A DNA stretch of 64,000 nucleotides from Algibacter pacificus (GCF_008033385.1 NZ_VOGY01000002.1:310001-374000), one strand, 5' to 3'. Shown: positions 7,837-17,280, counted from the first letter of the stretch. Made by a program: numbers and translations. The notes: a model not told the origin generated them from the letters alone.

Positions 7837-8588
7837 ATGCCATTCACATAGTTTTTTATAACATCAATAGTTTTTGCTTGTTCCGAACCTTTAAAACCAG
7901 TGATGTCTTTATAGCTTATATTTTCATTATAAAAAGTTAAATATTTTTCAGATAATGGCATGTAGGACCAATGCCATTTTTCCATGTTATAACCTGTTCT
8001 GCCGTTTATCTTACTGGTGTAAACTTGATTGAAACCATAGGTTTTTGCATGTTCTAATAACCAATTATAGAGTTTTAGTCCTGTTCCTTTTTCAAAATAA
8101 GTATTGTTTAAATTATTCAAATCCATATCGGTTCCCCAATGATGACGCGAGGATGTTGGCATGGAACTGTATTCTAAAATTTTTAAAGCCCGTGTTTTAG
8201 GTTCTAAATTTGCATATTTTGCCCATTAGCGTTCCCAAATTCGCTTTTGTTCATAGAAGTTTCGAGTTCCAGAAATAATTTTCAAATAGATTCCATCGGC
8301 CTTGGTGGCTTCATACATTTTTATAAAAGCATCATAACATGTTATGTTTAAATAGAGGGGTTTAGACGCATGTTGTTCGTTTACTTTTATAAAATTTTGA
8401 TGTGTTTTATAATCGAATTTACCAAGTACAAAATCTTTGGTAATACTGGTGTCGATTTTCTGTTTTGGCAAGGCTATAGGAACTTGTTCAACGACTAGAT
8501 TTTCTACAAGCTGTTTTTGTTTTTTATCTTGACATGCGCTACATATCATTATAAGGATTATAGAAAAAGATACTAAGTGGTTCTTCAT
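7824..8588 (-). pseudogene. VanY-like D-Ala-D-Ala carboxypeptidase lipoprotein, broken by one in-frame TAA
   Basis: Two open segments lie in the same frame and are separated only by a TAA at 8226-8228. The first encodes a lipoprotein signal (LIMICSAC) and the start of an M15 peptidase ending in RIWER. After the stop the frame continues WAKYANLEP, then the zinc site S-S-R-H-H-W-G-T-D-M-D and EKWHW, the M15B/VanY signature. One substitution (for example AAA to TAA) explains the break. Intact family members trim peptidoglycan stem peptides. The start was placed at the ATG before KNHLVSF because it gives a proper lipoprotein signal. A sequencing error is the main alternative to a true pseudogene. 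Confidence 0.8.
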
Positions 8589-8598
8589 ATTAAAAAAA

Positions 8599-10983
8599 TT
8601 AACGGTGGCGTTGACCAGAAAATTCCATGGCTTCTCCTTTACCAAACCCGTAGCTTACACCAAAGGAAACAAAACGTCCACGTTTACGACTGTTGTATAA
8701 ATAGTAGTCGTCTTGTACGGTTTCAGATTGATTAATACGCGAGGCAAAAACATCACGGATACTCATATTTAGTATCACTTTTCCTTTGAGTATTTTTTTT
8801 CGAAGTCCCAAACCGGCATAGAGATTATCATAAACTTCGCCTTGTAGACTTTTGAATTTAGATTGATAATCACCAGATACTTCTAAATCGAAATCCAATG
8901 GTAATTTAAATTGAGACGTTAAGCTAGAAGTCCAGCGGTTGCCTGTATAATCGAAAATTTCTGTTTCAAAAACACCTTTTCGATCAAAATAATTAATATT
9001 GAATTCGCCACTCATCGTAAACCAATTTGCAGGACTGAATTTCCCATTAACCTCAAAACCTGTGGTGTTACTAGTTCCAATATTTTCTGGTCGCGAGATG
9101 CTAATATCATCGGCATACTCGGTAATATTTTCTATAACATCGGTGGTGTAACGGTTGTATAAGCTGAAGTTTAATGAGGCTTTTCCTATTTTATGAATAC
9201 TTGTTAGCTCGTAAGAATTGGTGTATTCTGGTTGCAAATCTGGATTTCCTGTAGAAATACTATAGTTGTTTTTAATATTAGAAAACGGATTTAACGATCT
9301 TAAATTTGGTCTATTAATACGACGAGAATACCCGGCTTGTAACGAAAAATTATCGCTTATGGTATATGAAGTGTGCGCACTTGGAAATAGGTTGGTATAG
9401 TTTTTAGAATGTTTTTCATTCGTGGTTTCTAGCAGGGTTTCAATTTGAGTATCTTCCAATCGAATTCCTATTTTAACACCCCATTTTTCGTTTTCGTAAG
9501 CGGCCGTTGTGTAAAGACCCAATACATTTTGGTCGAAATTAAAAATATTGGTTAAATCGGTATTATCTACCCAAACACCGTCATCAAAATCGCTAACAGC
9601 AAAATCGTTTGACACTTGATTAATAACATATTGTGAGCCGGTTTCAATGGTATAATGTTCTAAAAAAGGGTGAACATAATCTAGTTTAAAGGTATAATCG
9701 GATAATTCATAATTGGTTCGGGTGTTTTGTTCTGCATCGGCATAATCACCAATACTTGTGGTGTTTATAAAGTTTGATGTTTGATCTTTTTTAAACGAAC
9801 TGCCTAAGGCGCTAAACAGTAAACTTTGGTCTTTATGGCGTTTAAAATCCTTTTTATATTGCAATTCATAACGCAGTTTTGGATTGGTTGCCTGCGTTTT
9901 TTCATCACGTAACCAAGCGTCGGTAACGGTGTTATTGGACCTATTTAAACCTATATAATTTTGTTGGGAGCTTTGATCTTCATTTTCGTAAGCATAAGAA
10001 CCGGAGAGCGTAATCACATTTCTATCATTAATATGATAATCGGTTCCAATTAAAAAATTACTAAATTTTTCATCGAATTCACTGTCGCCCAAACTGGATA
10101 TTTCAGTATTATCAATTAAGTCTCTATTAATACTTTCTGTTTCGCCAGGGTAGGTGCGTAGGCCAAACCCGATCTGACTAAAAAGGTTAAATTTTTCTGT
10201 TCTTCGGTTTAAACTTAAACCAAAACTATTACTGTTTGGAATACCAGCGTTAAGTGAAACCGAACCGTTTAATCCTTTTTTATCCGATTTTTTAATCACA
10301 ATATTAATAATGCCCGAAGTTCCAGCGGCATCATATTTTGCAGAAGGATTGGTAATCACTTCAATTTTTTCAATCATATCTGCTGTAATCGTTCCAAGCG
10401 CGTTACCATCGGCACTTGCTAAAACAGAAGGTTTTCCGTTAATTAAAATTTGAACACCCGAATTTCCGCGTAAGCTAACTTCACCTTCAATACTTACGTT
10501 TACCGAGGGTACGTTATTTAAAACCTCTAAGGCTCCAGCGCCAGTAGCACTTAAGTCGGAGCCAACATTAAAAATACGTTTATCTAGTTTAAATTCGGTT
10601 TGCGATTTTTCAGCGCGAACTAATACCTCACCCAAAGCTTCTAAATCTTCAGAAAGGGAAATAGTTTTTAAATTAATTTTACGATTTTCGATTTTAAAAT
10701 CTTTAAAGGTCTTGGTTGTAAAGCCTAAAAAACTGATTTCTATATAAAAGTTGGATGCTTTTACATCTATTGAAAAAACACCATTTTCATTGGTTATTGT
10801 TCCTGTTATTGGTTGGTTTGTACCAGAATCTAGTATTGAAATGGTAGCGTATTCAATGGGGAGTTTACTGTCGGTTTCTATGACTTTTCCGGTGATTTCT
10901 ATTGTTGAATTTTGAGCATTGATAAGTAAGCATCCTAAAAAAAATAAGAGTATAACAATGGTTTTGTGTAATTTTATATACAT
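8599..10983 (-). CDS. TonB-dependent outer-membrane receptor family protein
   Basis: 794 residues. Signal peptide (residues 1-23, ending LLINAQ), a carboxypeptidase-regulatory-like beta-sandwich (about 28-110: ITGKVIETDSKLPIEYATIS), a plug domain (about 125-235: LEVLNNVPSVNVSIEGEVSLRG, then DAAGTSGIINIVIKK) and a long C-terminal 'outer membrane beta-barrel family' region. The C-terminus GEAMEFSGQRHR is the usual basic end of this subfamily, so the gene looks complete. Substrate unknown; no SusD partner is adjacent, so it is probably not a polysaccharide-utilisation receptor. It precedes the VanY pseudogene by 10 bp and has its own -7 element. Confidence 0.88.
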   Translation of the reverse strand: MYIKLHKTIVILLFFLGCLLINAQNSTIEITGKVIETDSKLPIEYATISILDSGTNQPITGTITNENGVFSIDVKASNFYIEISFLGFTTKTFKDFKIENRKINLKTISLSEDLEALGEVLVRAEKSQTEFKLDKRIFNVGSDLSATGAGALEVLNNVPSVNVSIEGEVSLRGNSGVQILINGKPSVLASADGNALGTITADMIEKIEVITNPSAKYDAAGTSGIINIVIKKSDKKGLNGSVSLNAGIPNSNSFGLSLNRRTEKFNLFSQIGFGLRTYPGETESINRDLIDNTEISSLGDSEFDEKFSNFLIGTDYHINDRNVITLSGSYAYENEDQSSQQNYIGLNRSNNTVTDAWLRDEKTQATNPKLRYELQYKKDFKRHKDQSLLFSALGSSFKKDQTSNFINTTSIGDYADAEQNTRTNYELSDYTFKLDYVHPFLEHYTIETGSQYVINQVSNDFAVSDFDDGVWVDNTDLTNIFNFDQNVLGLYTTAAYENEKWGVKIGIRLEDTQIETLLETTNEKHSKNYTNLFPSAHTSYTISDNFSLQAGYSRRINRPNLRSLNPFSNIKNNYSISTGNPDLQPEYTNSYELTSIHKIGKASLNFSLYNRYTTDVIENITEYADDISISRPENIGTSNTTGFEVNGKFSPANWFTMSGEFNINYFDRKGVFETEIFDYTGNRWTSSLTSQFKLPLDFDLEVSGDYQSKFKSLQGEVYDNLYAGLGLRKKILKGKVILNMSIRDVFASRINQSETVQDDYYLYNSRKRGRFVSFGVSYGFGKGEAMEFSGQRHR

Positions 10984-11006
10984 AAAAGTTATAGATAGTG
11001 TTTTTA

Positions 11007-11014
11007 CAAATATA
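11007..11014 (-). promoter_or_regulatory. -7 element for the TonB-dependent receptor
   Basis: Minus-strand TATATTTG, a perfect match to the Bacteroidota -7 consensus, lying 23 bp upstream of the receptor start codon. No clear -33 TTTG partner is seen. Confidence 0.5.
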
Positions 11015-11147
11015 AAATGTAACCGAACTATGTTATGTTAATTTTTATGTTAATGTTTCGTAAGAAATTCTATACTTTTAAAAATAAATAGATTGTCGCA
11101 CAACTTTTTATGGTTTTTCTAGTCTAAATATTAAAACAATTAAAAAA

Positions 11148-12086
11148 ATGAATTATAAAACAATTTTAAGCATTGGCATGTGCGCTATTTTTTATGGCAG
11201 TTTTGCTCAAGAAAATAATAGCCTTATCGAAGAAAAAAAGGAGGTATCCATACCTAATTATTTTGGTAATTACACTATAAATAATGAGGCCTTTGGGACC
11301 AAAACAACGGTGGAAATCGATGGTGATTTTCGGGTTATTACAACCAATGCTTTGCCCAATCATGAAACAGGAGAATTTCCTAGAAAAGGGAATCCGAATA
11401 CTATTTCGGCACAAAGCAAAACGTATAAAATTCCTTTAAATCCAACTTTTACAGGCACAGCAAAATGGGCTAGGGAGCCTGGGATGGCTTTAAATGGTGT
11501 AAAGTTTGAACCTGAAACCGCCGAAATGGTGATATGTGATAGTGGTGAGAATTTTAGAGTTGAAGCGGTGCAAGATTTAATTAATTTAGGATTGGATTTT
11601 AACAACGCCCATGTGCAACCAACAGGGGAGTACCATTATCACGGTATCTCGGAAGCCTTGCTAGCTGCTTTTGATACCGGTGAAGATTTAGTGCATCTTG
11701 GTTTTGCTAAAGATGGATATCCTATTTATTATTCTAAAAGTGGCGCTTATAAACCAAGTTATCAAATTATTGACGATACGTATTCGGCGACAGATTGTAC
11801 GTATTCTAATCCAAAACAAAGTATGGATGTAGAATTGGATGGTCATGATTTTGATGGTACTTTTGTATCCGATTGGGAATATGTTAAAGGGAAAGGCGAT
11901 TTGGATGCCTGTAATGGTATTTATTTAAATGGTTCTTATATGTATATTATTACAGACGACTATCCTTATGTGGGACGCTGTTTAATGGGCGAGTTTAAGG
12001 AGGATAGACCACAAGGACCACCACCAGGACAGCGCCGAAATGGACAACGACCACGGCGTGGGCAAGATGAAAACCAAAGGCGTTAA
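11148..12086 (+). CDS. secreted YHYH-domain protein
   Basis: 312 residues with a cleavable signal peptide (first ~20, ending GSFAQ). The middle carries the name-giving motif in GEYHYHGISEALL and the paired GFAKDGYPIYY, plus YVGRCLMGEF near the end, the usual hallmarks of the YHYH family. The C-terminal tail is proline/arginine/glutamine rich (PQGPPPGQRRNGQRPRRG), unusually basic for a secreted protein. The family's biochemical role is unknown; histidine-rich motifs suggest metal binding. Monocistronic, with a terminator right after it. Confidence 0.8.
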   Translation: MNYKTILSIGMCAIFYGSFAQENNSLIEEKKEVSIPNYFGNYTINNEAFGTKTTVEIDGDFRVITTNALPNHETGEFPRKGNPNTISAQSKTYKIPLNPTFTGTAKWAREPGMALNGVKFEPETAEMVICDSGENFRVEAVQDLINLGLDFNNAHVQPTGEYHYHGISEALLAAFDTGEDLVHLGFAKDGYPIYYSKSGAYKPSYQIIDDTYSATDCTYSNPKQSMDVELDGHDFDGTFVSDWEYVKGKGDLDACNGIYLNGSYMYIITDDYPYVGRCLMGEFKEDRPQGPPPGQRRNGQRPRRGQDENQRR

Positions 12087-12106
12087 GTGAATATATAATA
12101 AAAATT

Positions 12107-12144
12107 AAAGAGCTATTTCTATTTAGAAGTGGCTCTTTTTTTTT
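12107..12144 (+). terminator. terminator after YHYH gene
   Basis: A 14-bp stem including two G-T pairs (AAAGAGCTATTTCT with AGAAGTGGCTCTTT), loop ATTT, followed by a T run. It isolates the YHYH gene from the NO operon promoter downstream. Confidence 0.85.
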
Positions 12145-12210
12145 GAATTCGTTAAAAAATCCGAGGTGATAATAAAGTATATTACTTCATGACTTTTTAT
12201 TAAGGATAAT

Positions 12211-12240
12211 TTTGTCTTTTATTAAAATGTAGTATATTTG
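12211..12240 (+). promoter_or_regulatory. promoter of the NO-reductase operon
   Basis: TTTG at 12211-12214 and TATATTTG at 12233-12240 are separated by 18 bp, close to the Bacteroidota optimum (TTTG-N19-TAnnTTTG). This is the best complete promoter in the window. The first gene begins about 170 bp downstream, so the transcript has a long leader. Confidence 0.75.
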
Positions 12241-12413
12241 TCGCTGAAATAAGGGCCTACTAATTTGGGTTAAGAGGGTAGATTAATATAGTGAAAACAG
12301 GAATTTCTGTGACCATTTAAACCAATAAAAGATAAAAAGGTCTTTTTATTTTTTATCAGAAATGTAAAAGTTAATAGTATAAATTAAACAGTATAAAAGT
12401 AAAACAGTTCCAC
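12241..12413 (+). other. long 5' leader of the NO-reductase operon
   Basis: About 170 nt of noncoding leader. It contains a dyad at 12332-12349 (ATAAAAAG, two bases, CTTTTTAT) followed by a T-rich stretch, which could act as an attenuator or protein site. I recognise no known riboswitch. Confidence 0.4.
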
Positions 12414-12722
12414 ATGAGTATGCCAAGTTTGTACAAAGTAACCCTAATTGATACGGCAAATGAAAGGCATGTTATTCATTTTAAACGTTTTGAATATCCA
12501 AATCTTATGGAATTAATTATCGATAACACTTACGATGATATTGGGGATTGTAAAGGACGTGCTATGTGTAAAACGTGTTTGGTAGAACCCATAAACCCGA
12601 AAGAAGTAACAGGTATAAATTTTATAAATATTCCAGAAGACACGGACTATGTATTGGCTTGCCAGATTATAGTTGATAAACATATTAATAATTGCAGTTT
12701 TAAAATATTAGATAGAGATTAA
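12414..12722 (+). CDS. 2Fe-2S ferredoxin-like protein, first gene of NO operon
   Basis: 102 residues. Cysteines are arranged C-x5-C-x2-C (CKGRAMCKTC, about residues 46-55) with a fourth in YVLACQI (about 83), the pattern of adrenodoxin-like [2Fe-2S] ferredoxins. A soluble electron carrier is expected. Its position ahead of a cupin, NO reductase and haemoglobin suggests a role in electron supply or reduction of the haemoglobin, or in NO sensing; this is inference. The fold fits ferredoxin length, but the sequence is divergent and I would not name a close relative. Confidence 0.75.
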   Translation: MSMPSLYKVTLIDTANERHVIHFKRFEYPNLMELIIDNTYDDIGDCKGRAMCKTCLVEPINPKEVTGINFINIPEDTDYVLACQIIVDKHINNCSFKILDRD

Positions 12723-12761
12723 AAACCAGGAGCTTAAAAAAAGCTTTAAACGAAAAGAATT

Positions 12762-13103
12762 ATGAAAATAGCATCATTAACAGAAGGCATAACTTATAAT
12801 GAAGAGAAACCACAAATAACACTTTTATTAAAAACAGAGACTACCAAAGAAATTAGAATTGCATTTAAAAAAGGACAACTTATGAAAGCGCACAAAGCAC
12901 CGTTTCCCATAGTTGTAGAAATTTTTGAAGGTGAAATTGAATTTGGAGTAAACGGCGTAAAAAACATATTAAAAAAAGGGGCATTAATAGCGTTAGACGC
13001 CGATGTGCCACACGATTTAAAAGGATTAGAAGATGCTATTGTTCGACTATCAATTTCTATCGCAGATAAAGTAAAACGTGTAGAAAACGTTACTAATTTA
13101 TAA
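12762..13103 (+). CDS. small cupin-domain protein
   Basis: 113 residues forming a single cupin: IRIAFKKGQLMKAHKAPFPIVVEIFEGEIEF is the first cupin motif (only one clear His, in KAHKAPF) and GALIALDADVPHDLKGLEDAIVRLSI is the second (with His). Probable metal-binding beta-barrel; catalytic role unknown. It lies 39 bp after the ferredoxin gene and 24 bp before the NO reductase, so it is part of that operon. Small cupins beside NO or anaerobic-respiration genes are common, where they may sense or protect; no specific function is claimed. Confidence 0.75.
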   Translation: MKIASLTEGITYNEEKPQITLLLKTETTKEIRIAFKKGQLMKAHKAPFPIVVEIFEGEIEFGVNGVKNILKKGALIALDADVPHDLKGLEDAIVRLSISIADKVKRVENVTNL

Positions 13104-13127
13104 TAACAACTAATAAAATCAATCACA

Positions 13128-15350
13128 ATGAAAAAAGTTTGGATCGCATTTTCAAGCGTCGTAATTCTGTCCTTTATCGCCTTAATTTGGGTAGGTACAG
13201 AAGTCTATCAAAAACAACCACCAATACCTAAAACCGTAATAATAAAAGAAACGGGAGAAACTGTATTTACAAAAGAAGATATTCAAATAGGACAAAATGT
13301 TTGGGAATCTATAGGAGGTATGGAAGTCGGTTCCATTTGGGGACATGGTAGTTATGTTGCACCAGATTGGAGCGCCTATTGGATACACAAAGAAGCCGTT
13401 TTTTTACTGGATACTTGGGCTAAAAAAGATTTTAATACCAACTATGAAAATTTAAATGAAGAGCCAAAAGCGGCTTTAAAAGCACGTTTAATTAAAACTG
13501 TAAAAACGAATACGTATAACGTTTTAAATGAAAGTGTTACTATTACAAAAGATCGCTACGATGCTATTGTGAATAATTCAAAATACTATGCCGATATTTT
13601 TTCTAATGGACACGAAAAATACGCCATTCCAAAAGGGGCGTTAGTAGATGAAGAAAAGCTAGAAAAATTAAATGCTTTTCTATTTTGGACTTCTTGGGCA
13701 GCAAGTACAAACCGACCAGAGAAAGAGTATACATATACTTCCAATTGGCCACACGAACCTTTAATTGATAATACCATTACGCCAGATTCTCAAATTTGGT
13801 CTGGATTTTCAGTTGTGTTGTTAATTCTTTTTATAGGGATATTAACGTATTATTATTTAAGAAATCATGAAAAAGGTGATGCTATTATGCATCCTAAAGA
13901 AGATCCTTTAGATCGGTTAGTACTCGTAAAATCTCAAAAATCAATATTGAAATACTTCATTGTTATTTCATTATTAATTGCATTACAAGTGGTTTTAGGC
14001 GCTTTAACGGTGCATTATACGGTGGAAGGGCAAGCTTTTTTTGGAATTGATTTGGCTAGTTTTTTACCTTATTCAGTAACCAGAACTTGGCATACGCAAT
14101 TGGCGGTATTTTGGATCGCTGCAACTTGGTTAGCTACGGGATTATTTTTAGCTCCTATGATTAGCGGTAAAGAAATGAAATTTCAGGTCTTTGGAATTAA
14201 TTTCCTTTTCGGTGCTTTATTAGTTATTGTTTTGGGATCGCTAATAGGTGAGTGGTTAGGTGTTCACCAGTTTTTAGATTTAACCACCAATTTCTTTTTT
14301 GGACATCAAGGATACGAGTATATGGATTTAGGGCGTTTTTGGCAAATATTCTTAGGAATCGGGCTCGTTTTATGGGTGTTTATGGTTGGAAGACACGTGG
14401 TATATGCAATTAAGAAAAACGACGATTCTAAACATTTGCTTATTATTTTATTAATTTCGGTTATTGCTATTGGGATGTTCTTCTTTTCAGGATTAATGTA
14501 TGGCGAAAATAGTAGTTTACCAGTCATTAATTATTGGAGATGGTGGCTAGTTCACCTTTGGGTAGAAGGCTTCTTTGAAGTTTTCGCAACCGTAATTATT
14601 GCCTTTATTTTCTCAAGAATGAAGATTATTTCAGCAAAAACAGCAGGGCGTGCTTCTATTGCATCGGCAACTATATTTTTAGCAGGAGGTATTATTGGTA
14701 CACTTCACCATTTATATTACTCGGGAACTCCCGTGCAAGCCATCGCTTTGGGAGCTACATTTAGTGCGTTAGAGGTGGTTCCTTTAACTTTAATGGGGTT
14801 CGAAATTCGTGAAAACTGGAATCTTCTAAAAGAATATAAATGGATGCAAAAATATAAATGGCCTATTTATTTCTTTATTGCTGTTTCTTTTTGGAATATG
14901 CTGGGAGCTGGGGTGTTTGGGTTCTTAATTAATCCACCAATTGCCTTGTATTATATTCAAGGTTTAAATACCACAGCAGTGCATGCGCACACGGCTTTAT
15001 TTGGTGTTTACGGCTTGCTAGGTATGGGATTCATTATAATTTGTTTACGTTTTTATTCCAATCGCGAATGGCATTCAACCAAACTAAAACGTGCTTTTTG
15101 GCTATTAAATATTGGGTTAGTGGCTATGGTAGTATTTAGTTTATTACCTGTAGGAGTTATTCAGGCATATACGTCCATCACTAAAGGATATTCCTTTGCG
15201 CGTAGTGCCGATTTATTATACTCACCAACGGTACAGACTTTAAAATGGTTGCGAATGATAGGAGATGTTATTTTCTCTGTAGGAATATTTTATTTCTGTT
15301 GGTTTACCATTCAAGAAACCATTTACTGTTTTAAAAGAAAATCGAATTAA
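13128..15350 (+). CDS. norZ: quinol-dependent nitric oxide reductase (qNOR)
   Basis: 740 residues, the normal length for single-subunit qNOR. N-terminal TM helix plus a ~200-residue periplasmic domain with the qNOR start (GQNVWESIGGMEVGSIWGHG), then about 12 helices of the haem-copper oxidase fold. Haem and FeB ligands are visible: RTWHTQLAVFW, WWLVHLWVEGFFEVFATV (His plus the NOR glutamates), GTLHHLYYSG (His-His) and AVHAHTALFGVYG. It reduces 2 NO to N2O using menaquinol at the inner membrane. With the haemoglobin gene 9 bp downstream, NO detoxification or denitrification is indicated. No norC is needed or present. Confidence 0.95.
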   Translation: MKKVWIAFSSVVILSFIALIWVGTEVYQKQPPIPKTVIIKETGETVFTKEDIQIGQNVWESIGGMEVGSIWGHGSYVAPDWSAYWIHKEAVFLLDTWAKKDFNTNYENLNEEPKAALKARLIKTVKTNTYNVLNESVTITKDRYDAIVNNSKYYADIFSNGHEKYAIPKGALVDEEKLEKLNAFLFWTSWAASTNRPEKEYTYTSNWPHEPLIDNTITPDSQIWSGFSVVLLILFIGILTYYYLRNHEKGDAIMHPKEDPLDRLVLVKSQKSILKYFIVISLLIALQVVLGALTVHYTVEGQAFFGIDLASFLPYSVTRTWHTQLAVFWIAATWLATGLFLAPMISGKEMKFQVFGINFLFGALLVIVLGSLIGEWLGVHQFLDLTTNFFFGHQGYEYMDLGRFWQIFLGIGLVLWVFMVGRHVVYAIKKNDDSKHLLIILLISVIAIGMFFFSGLMYGENSSLPVINYWRWWLVHLWVEGFFEVFATVIIAFIFSRMKIISAKTAGRASIASATIFLAGGIIGTLHHLYYSGTPVQAIALGATFSALEVVPLTLMGFEIRENWNLLKEYKWMQKYKWPIYFFIAVSFWNMLGAGVFGFLINPPIALYYIQGLNTTAVHAHTALFGVYGLLGMGFIIICLRFYSNREWHSTKLKRAFWLLNIGLVAMVVFSLLPVGVIQAYTSITKGYSFARSADLLYSPTVQTLKWLRMIGDVIFSVGIFYFCWFTIQETIYCFKRKSN

Positions 15351-15359
15351 TTCGGAAAA

Positions 15360-15749
15360 ATGAAGCAAATAAAGAACAGAGCCGACGTTTATAAACTAGT
15401 ATCGAAGTTTTATGCTGTGATTAGAGCAGACGATTTGTTAGGGCCTATTTTTAATCATCATTTAAAAGATGAACAATGGCCGCCGCATATTGAAAAATTA
15501 ACCGATTTTTGGGTAACGAGTTTATTTGGGGAAGTCTGTTTTAAAGGAAACCCTAGCCTGGCACATATTAAGGTTGATAAACATTTAAATCTTGGTATGC
15601 AGCAAGATCATTTTAAGCGTTGGTTGAAGCTTTGGGCAGAAACCATTGATGGTTTATTCGAAGGGGATTTAGCTAATCGGGCTAAAGAAGCTTCGCAACG
15701 TATGGCTATGGGGCAATTTGCTTATGTTTGTAAACATAGAGCAGGATAA
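15360..15749 (+). CDS. group III truncated haemoglobin
   Basis: 129 residues, matching group III (trHbP) globins: VYKLVSKFYAVIRADDLLGPIF, the PPHIEKLTDFWVTSLFGE region, proximal-histidine region LAHIKVDKHLNLGMQQDHFKRW, and the C-terminal Q-R-M-A-M-G. Group III globins bind O2 and NO in the cytosol. Located 9 bp after norZ, it is probably co-transcribed and works in NO scavenging or NO delivery to the reductase. A strong terminator follows, ending the operon. Confidence 0.92.
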   Translation: MKQIKNRADVYKLVSKFYAVIRADDLLGPIFNHHLKDEQWPPHIEKLTDFWVTSLFGEVCFKGNPSLAHIKVDKHLNLGMQQDHFKRWLKLWAETIDGLFEGDLANRAKEASQRMAMGQFAYVCKHRAG

Positions 15750-15785
15750 ATATTGTAACTTTTAAATTAGTTAAAAGGCAGAATG

Positions 15786-15823
15786 AAAAAGGGAGACAAC
15801 CTAAAAAGGTAATCTCCCTTTTT
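15786..15823 (+). terminator. terminator of the NO operon
   Basis: An 11-bp perfect stem (AAAAAGGGAGA with TCTCCCTTTTT) and a 16-base loop, 36 bp after the haemoglobin stop. The A run on the left and T run on the right would let it work in both directions. Confidence 0.9.
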
Positions 15824-16200
15824 GTGTTGTCATCTTGAAAAAAGCACTTTTTATCCAGTTTAAAACAAAAGTATAAAAGACTTAATCGATAGAAATATTC
15901 CTTTTACCGACACTAAATGGTTATTCGTCTAACATACTCGATTTTACGAATAAAAATTGATCAAATTTGAAAATAACTTCTATACGTTTAAGGTATAGTA
16001 TTCTAGATCGTTATGTTCATATATAAATAGAGTATTTTAGGAAAAAGAAGATATTATAAAATACTTTACTATTAAGCGGGCTTGGTCTCTCCATTTTAGT
16101 TTTTATTACTAAAATGTTCTTGAGCTCGTTAATACCTAGGAAGTCGTTTTACGACTTCTTTTGGTATTTTACAATTTGAATAAATGTGATACTTCATTTT
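15824..16200. other. noncoding gap between convergent NO and MoCo operons
   Basis: No gene is visible. It holds three dyads: CTATAC-N7-GTATAG at 15980-15998, ATTTTAGT-N7-ACTAAAAT at 16093-16115, and a strong hairpin at 16131-16168 (stem GAAGTCG/CGACTTC, outer AATACC/GGTATT). The last, 33 bp beyond the moaA stop, may end the MoCo operon, though a T run on the minus strand is missing. Confidence 0.5.
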
Positions 16201-17208
16201 TTAACCACCAATGGTAATCATACTTCTATTGTTATTATGCAATTTGGGTTCTTTTAATTTCTTTAAAGTATCCATACCTCCACGGACTTTAAACTTGGCC
16301 TGTACGGCTTTTTGAATAATAGGTTCTATGGGATTTCCTTCACGAAGTGTTGTCAGTAAATCTGATTCTCCAGAAGAAAATAAACAGTTTTTTAATTGCC
16401 CATTAGCTGTTAAACGCAGTCGGTTACAGGAATCACAAAAGGGATTTGTTACGGAGCTAATAACTGCAAAACTACCTTTATATCCTTTTATTTTGTAGTT
16501 TTTAGAGGTGTCATTTGGAGCGTCTTGCAGACGTAGAATTTGTTCTTCGGAAAAGGAAGCATGCACTAAAGACATCACATCGGCGTATGATACCATTTTG
16601 CTCATATCCCATTTATTTCCATCAAAAGGCATAAATTCTATAAAGCGAACGGAAATTGGTAAATCCTTGGTGAAATGAATAAAATCGATAATTTCATCTT
16701 CATTAAAATCTTTCATCAATACCGCGTTCAATTTCACATGAAATCCTTCTTTAACCAACAATAATATGTTGTTATAAACTTTTTTGAATTCATTACGACG
16801 AGTAATATGTTTAAACTTTTCAGCATTTAAAGAATCTAAACTTACGTTGATTTTTTTAACACCATATTTTTTAAGTATATCAATAAACTTATCGATAATA
16901 ACAGCATTTGAAGTGATGGACAATTCCACAGGAAGTGAAGCTAATCGTTCTAAAATAATGGGAATATCCTTTCTAATTAAAGGTTCGCCACCGGTTAATC
17001 TAATTTTTGTAACCCCATGTTTTACGAACGTTTTTGCAATCTCATAGATTTCCTCGTAAGTCATTAAATGTCTTTTAGGAGACAACGGAACACCTTCGGC
17101 AGGCATACAATAAGTGCAACGTAAATTGCAACGTTCAATTAACGAAATTCGTAAATAAGCGTGATCTCTACCATGTAAATCTTGTAATACAGGAATTTCG
17201 TTTTTCAT
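16201..17208 (-). CDS. moaA: GTP 3',8-cyclase (MoCo step 1)
   Basis: 335-residue radical-SAM enzyme. N-terminal cluster motif CNLRCTYCMPAEGV (C-x3-C-x2-C), IRLTGGEPLIRKD, and the C-terminal second cluster FCDSCNRLRLTANGQLKNCLF. The double glycine at the extreme C-terminus (MITIGG), needed for activity in studied MoaA proteins, is intact. It converts GTP to 3',8-cyclo-7,8-dihydro-GTP, the first step of molybdopterin synthesis. Last gene of the MoCo operon, 72 bp after moaCB. Confidence 0.96.
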   Translation of the reverse strand: MKNEIPVLQDLHGRDHAYLRISLIERCNLRCTYCMPAEGVPLSPKRHLMTYEEIYEIAKTFVKHGVTKIRLTGGEPLIRKDIPIILERLASLPVELSITSNAVIIDKFIDILKKYGVKKINVSLDSLNAEKFKHITRRNEFKKVYNNILLLVKEGFHVKLNAVLMKDFNEDEIIDFIHFTKDLPISVRFIEFMPFDGNKWDMSKMVSYADVMSLVHASFSEEQILRLQDAPNDTSKNYKIKGYKGSFAVISSVTNPFCDSCNRLRLTANGQLKNCLFSSGESDLLTTLREGNPIEPIIQKAVQAKFKVRGGMDTLKKLKEPKLHNNNRSMITIGG

Positions 17209-17280
17209 TCTAATGCTTTTAATTTATTCTGTAATTTTTCAAACTTGGAAAACCAAATTATTTATTTCAACCATCAACCA

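Noticed and set aside
8226-8228. Programmed recoding of the TAA in the VanY-like gene
   Set aside because: TAA is not used for selenocysteine or pyrrolysine and no supporting RNA structure or readthrough context was seen; a nonsense change or error is simpler.
16131-16168. Confident terminator of the MoCo operon
   Set aside because: The hairpin is strong but no T run follows on the minus strand, so it is only listed as part of the gap.
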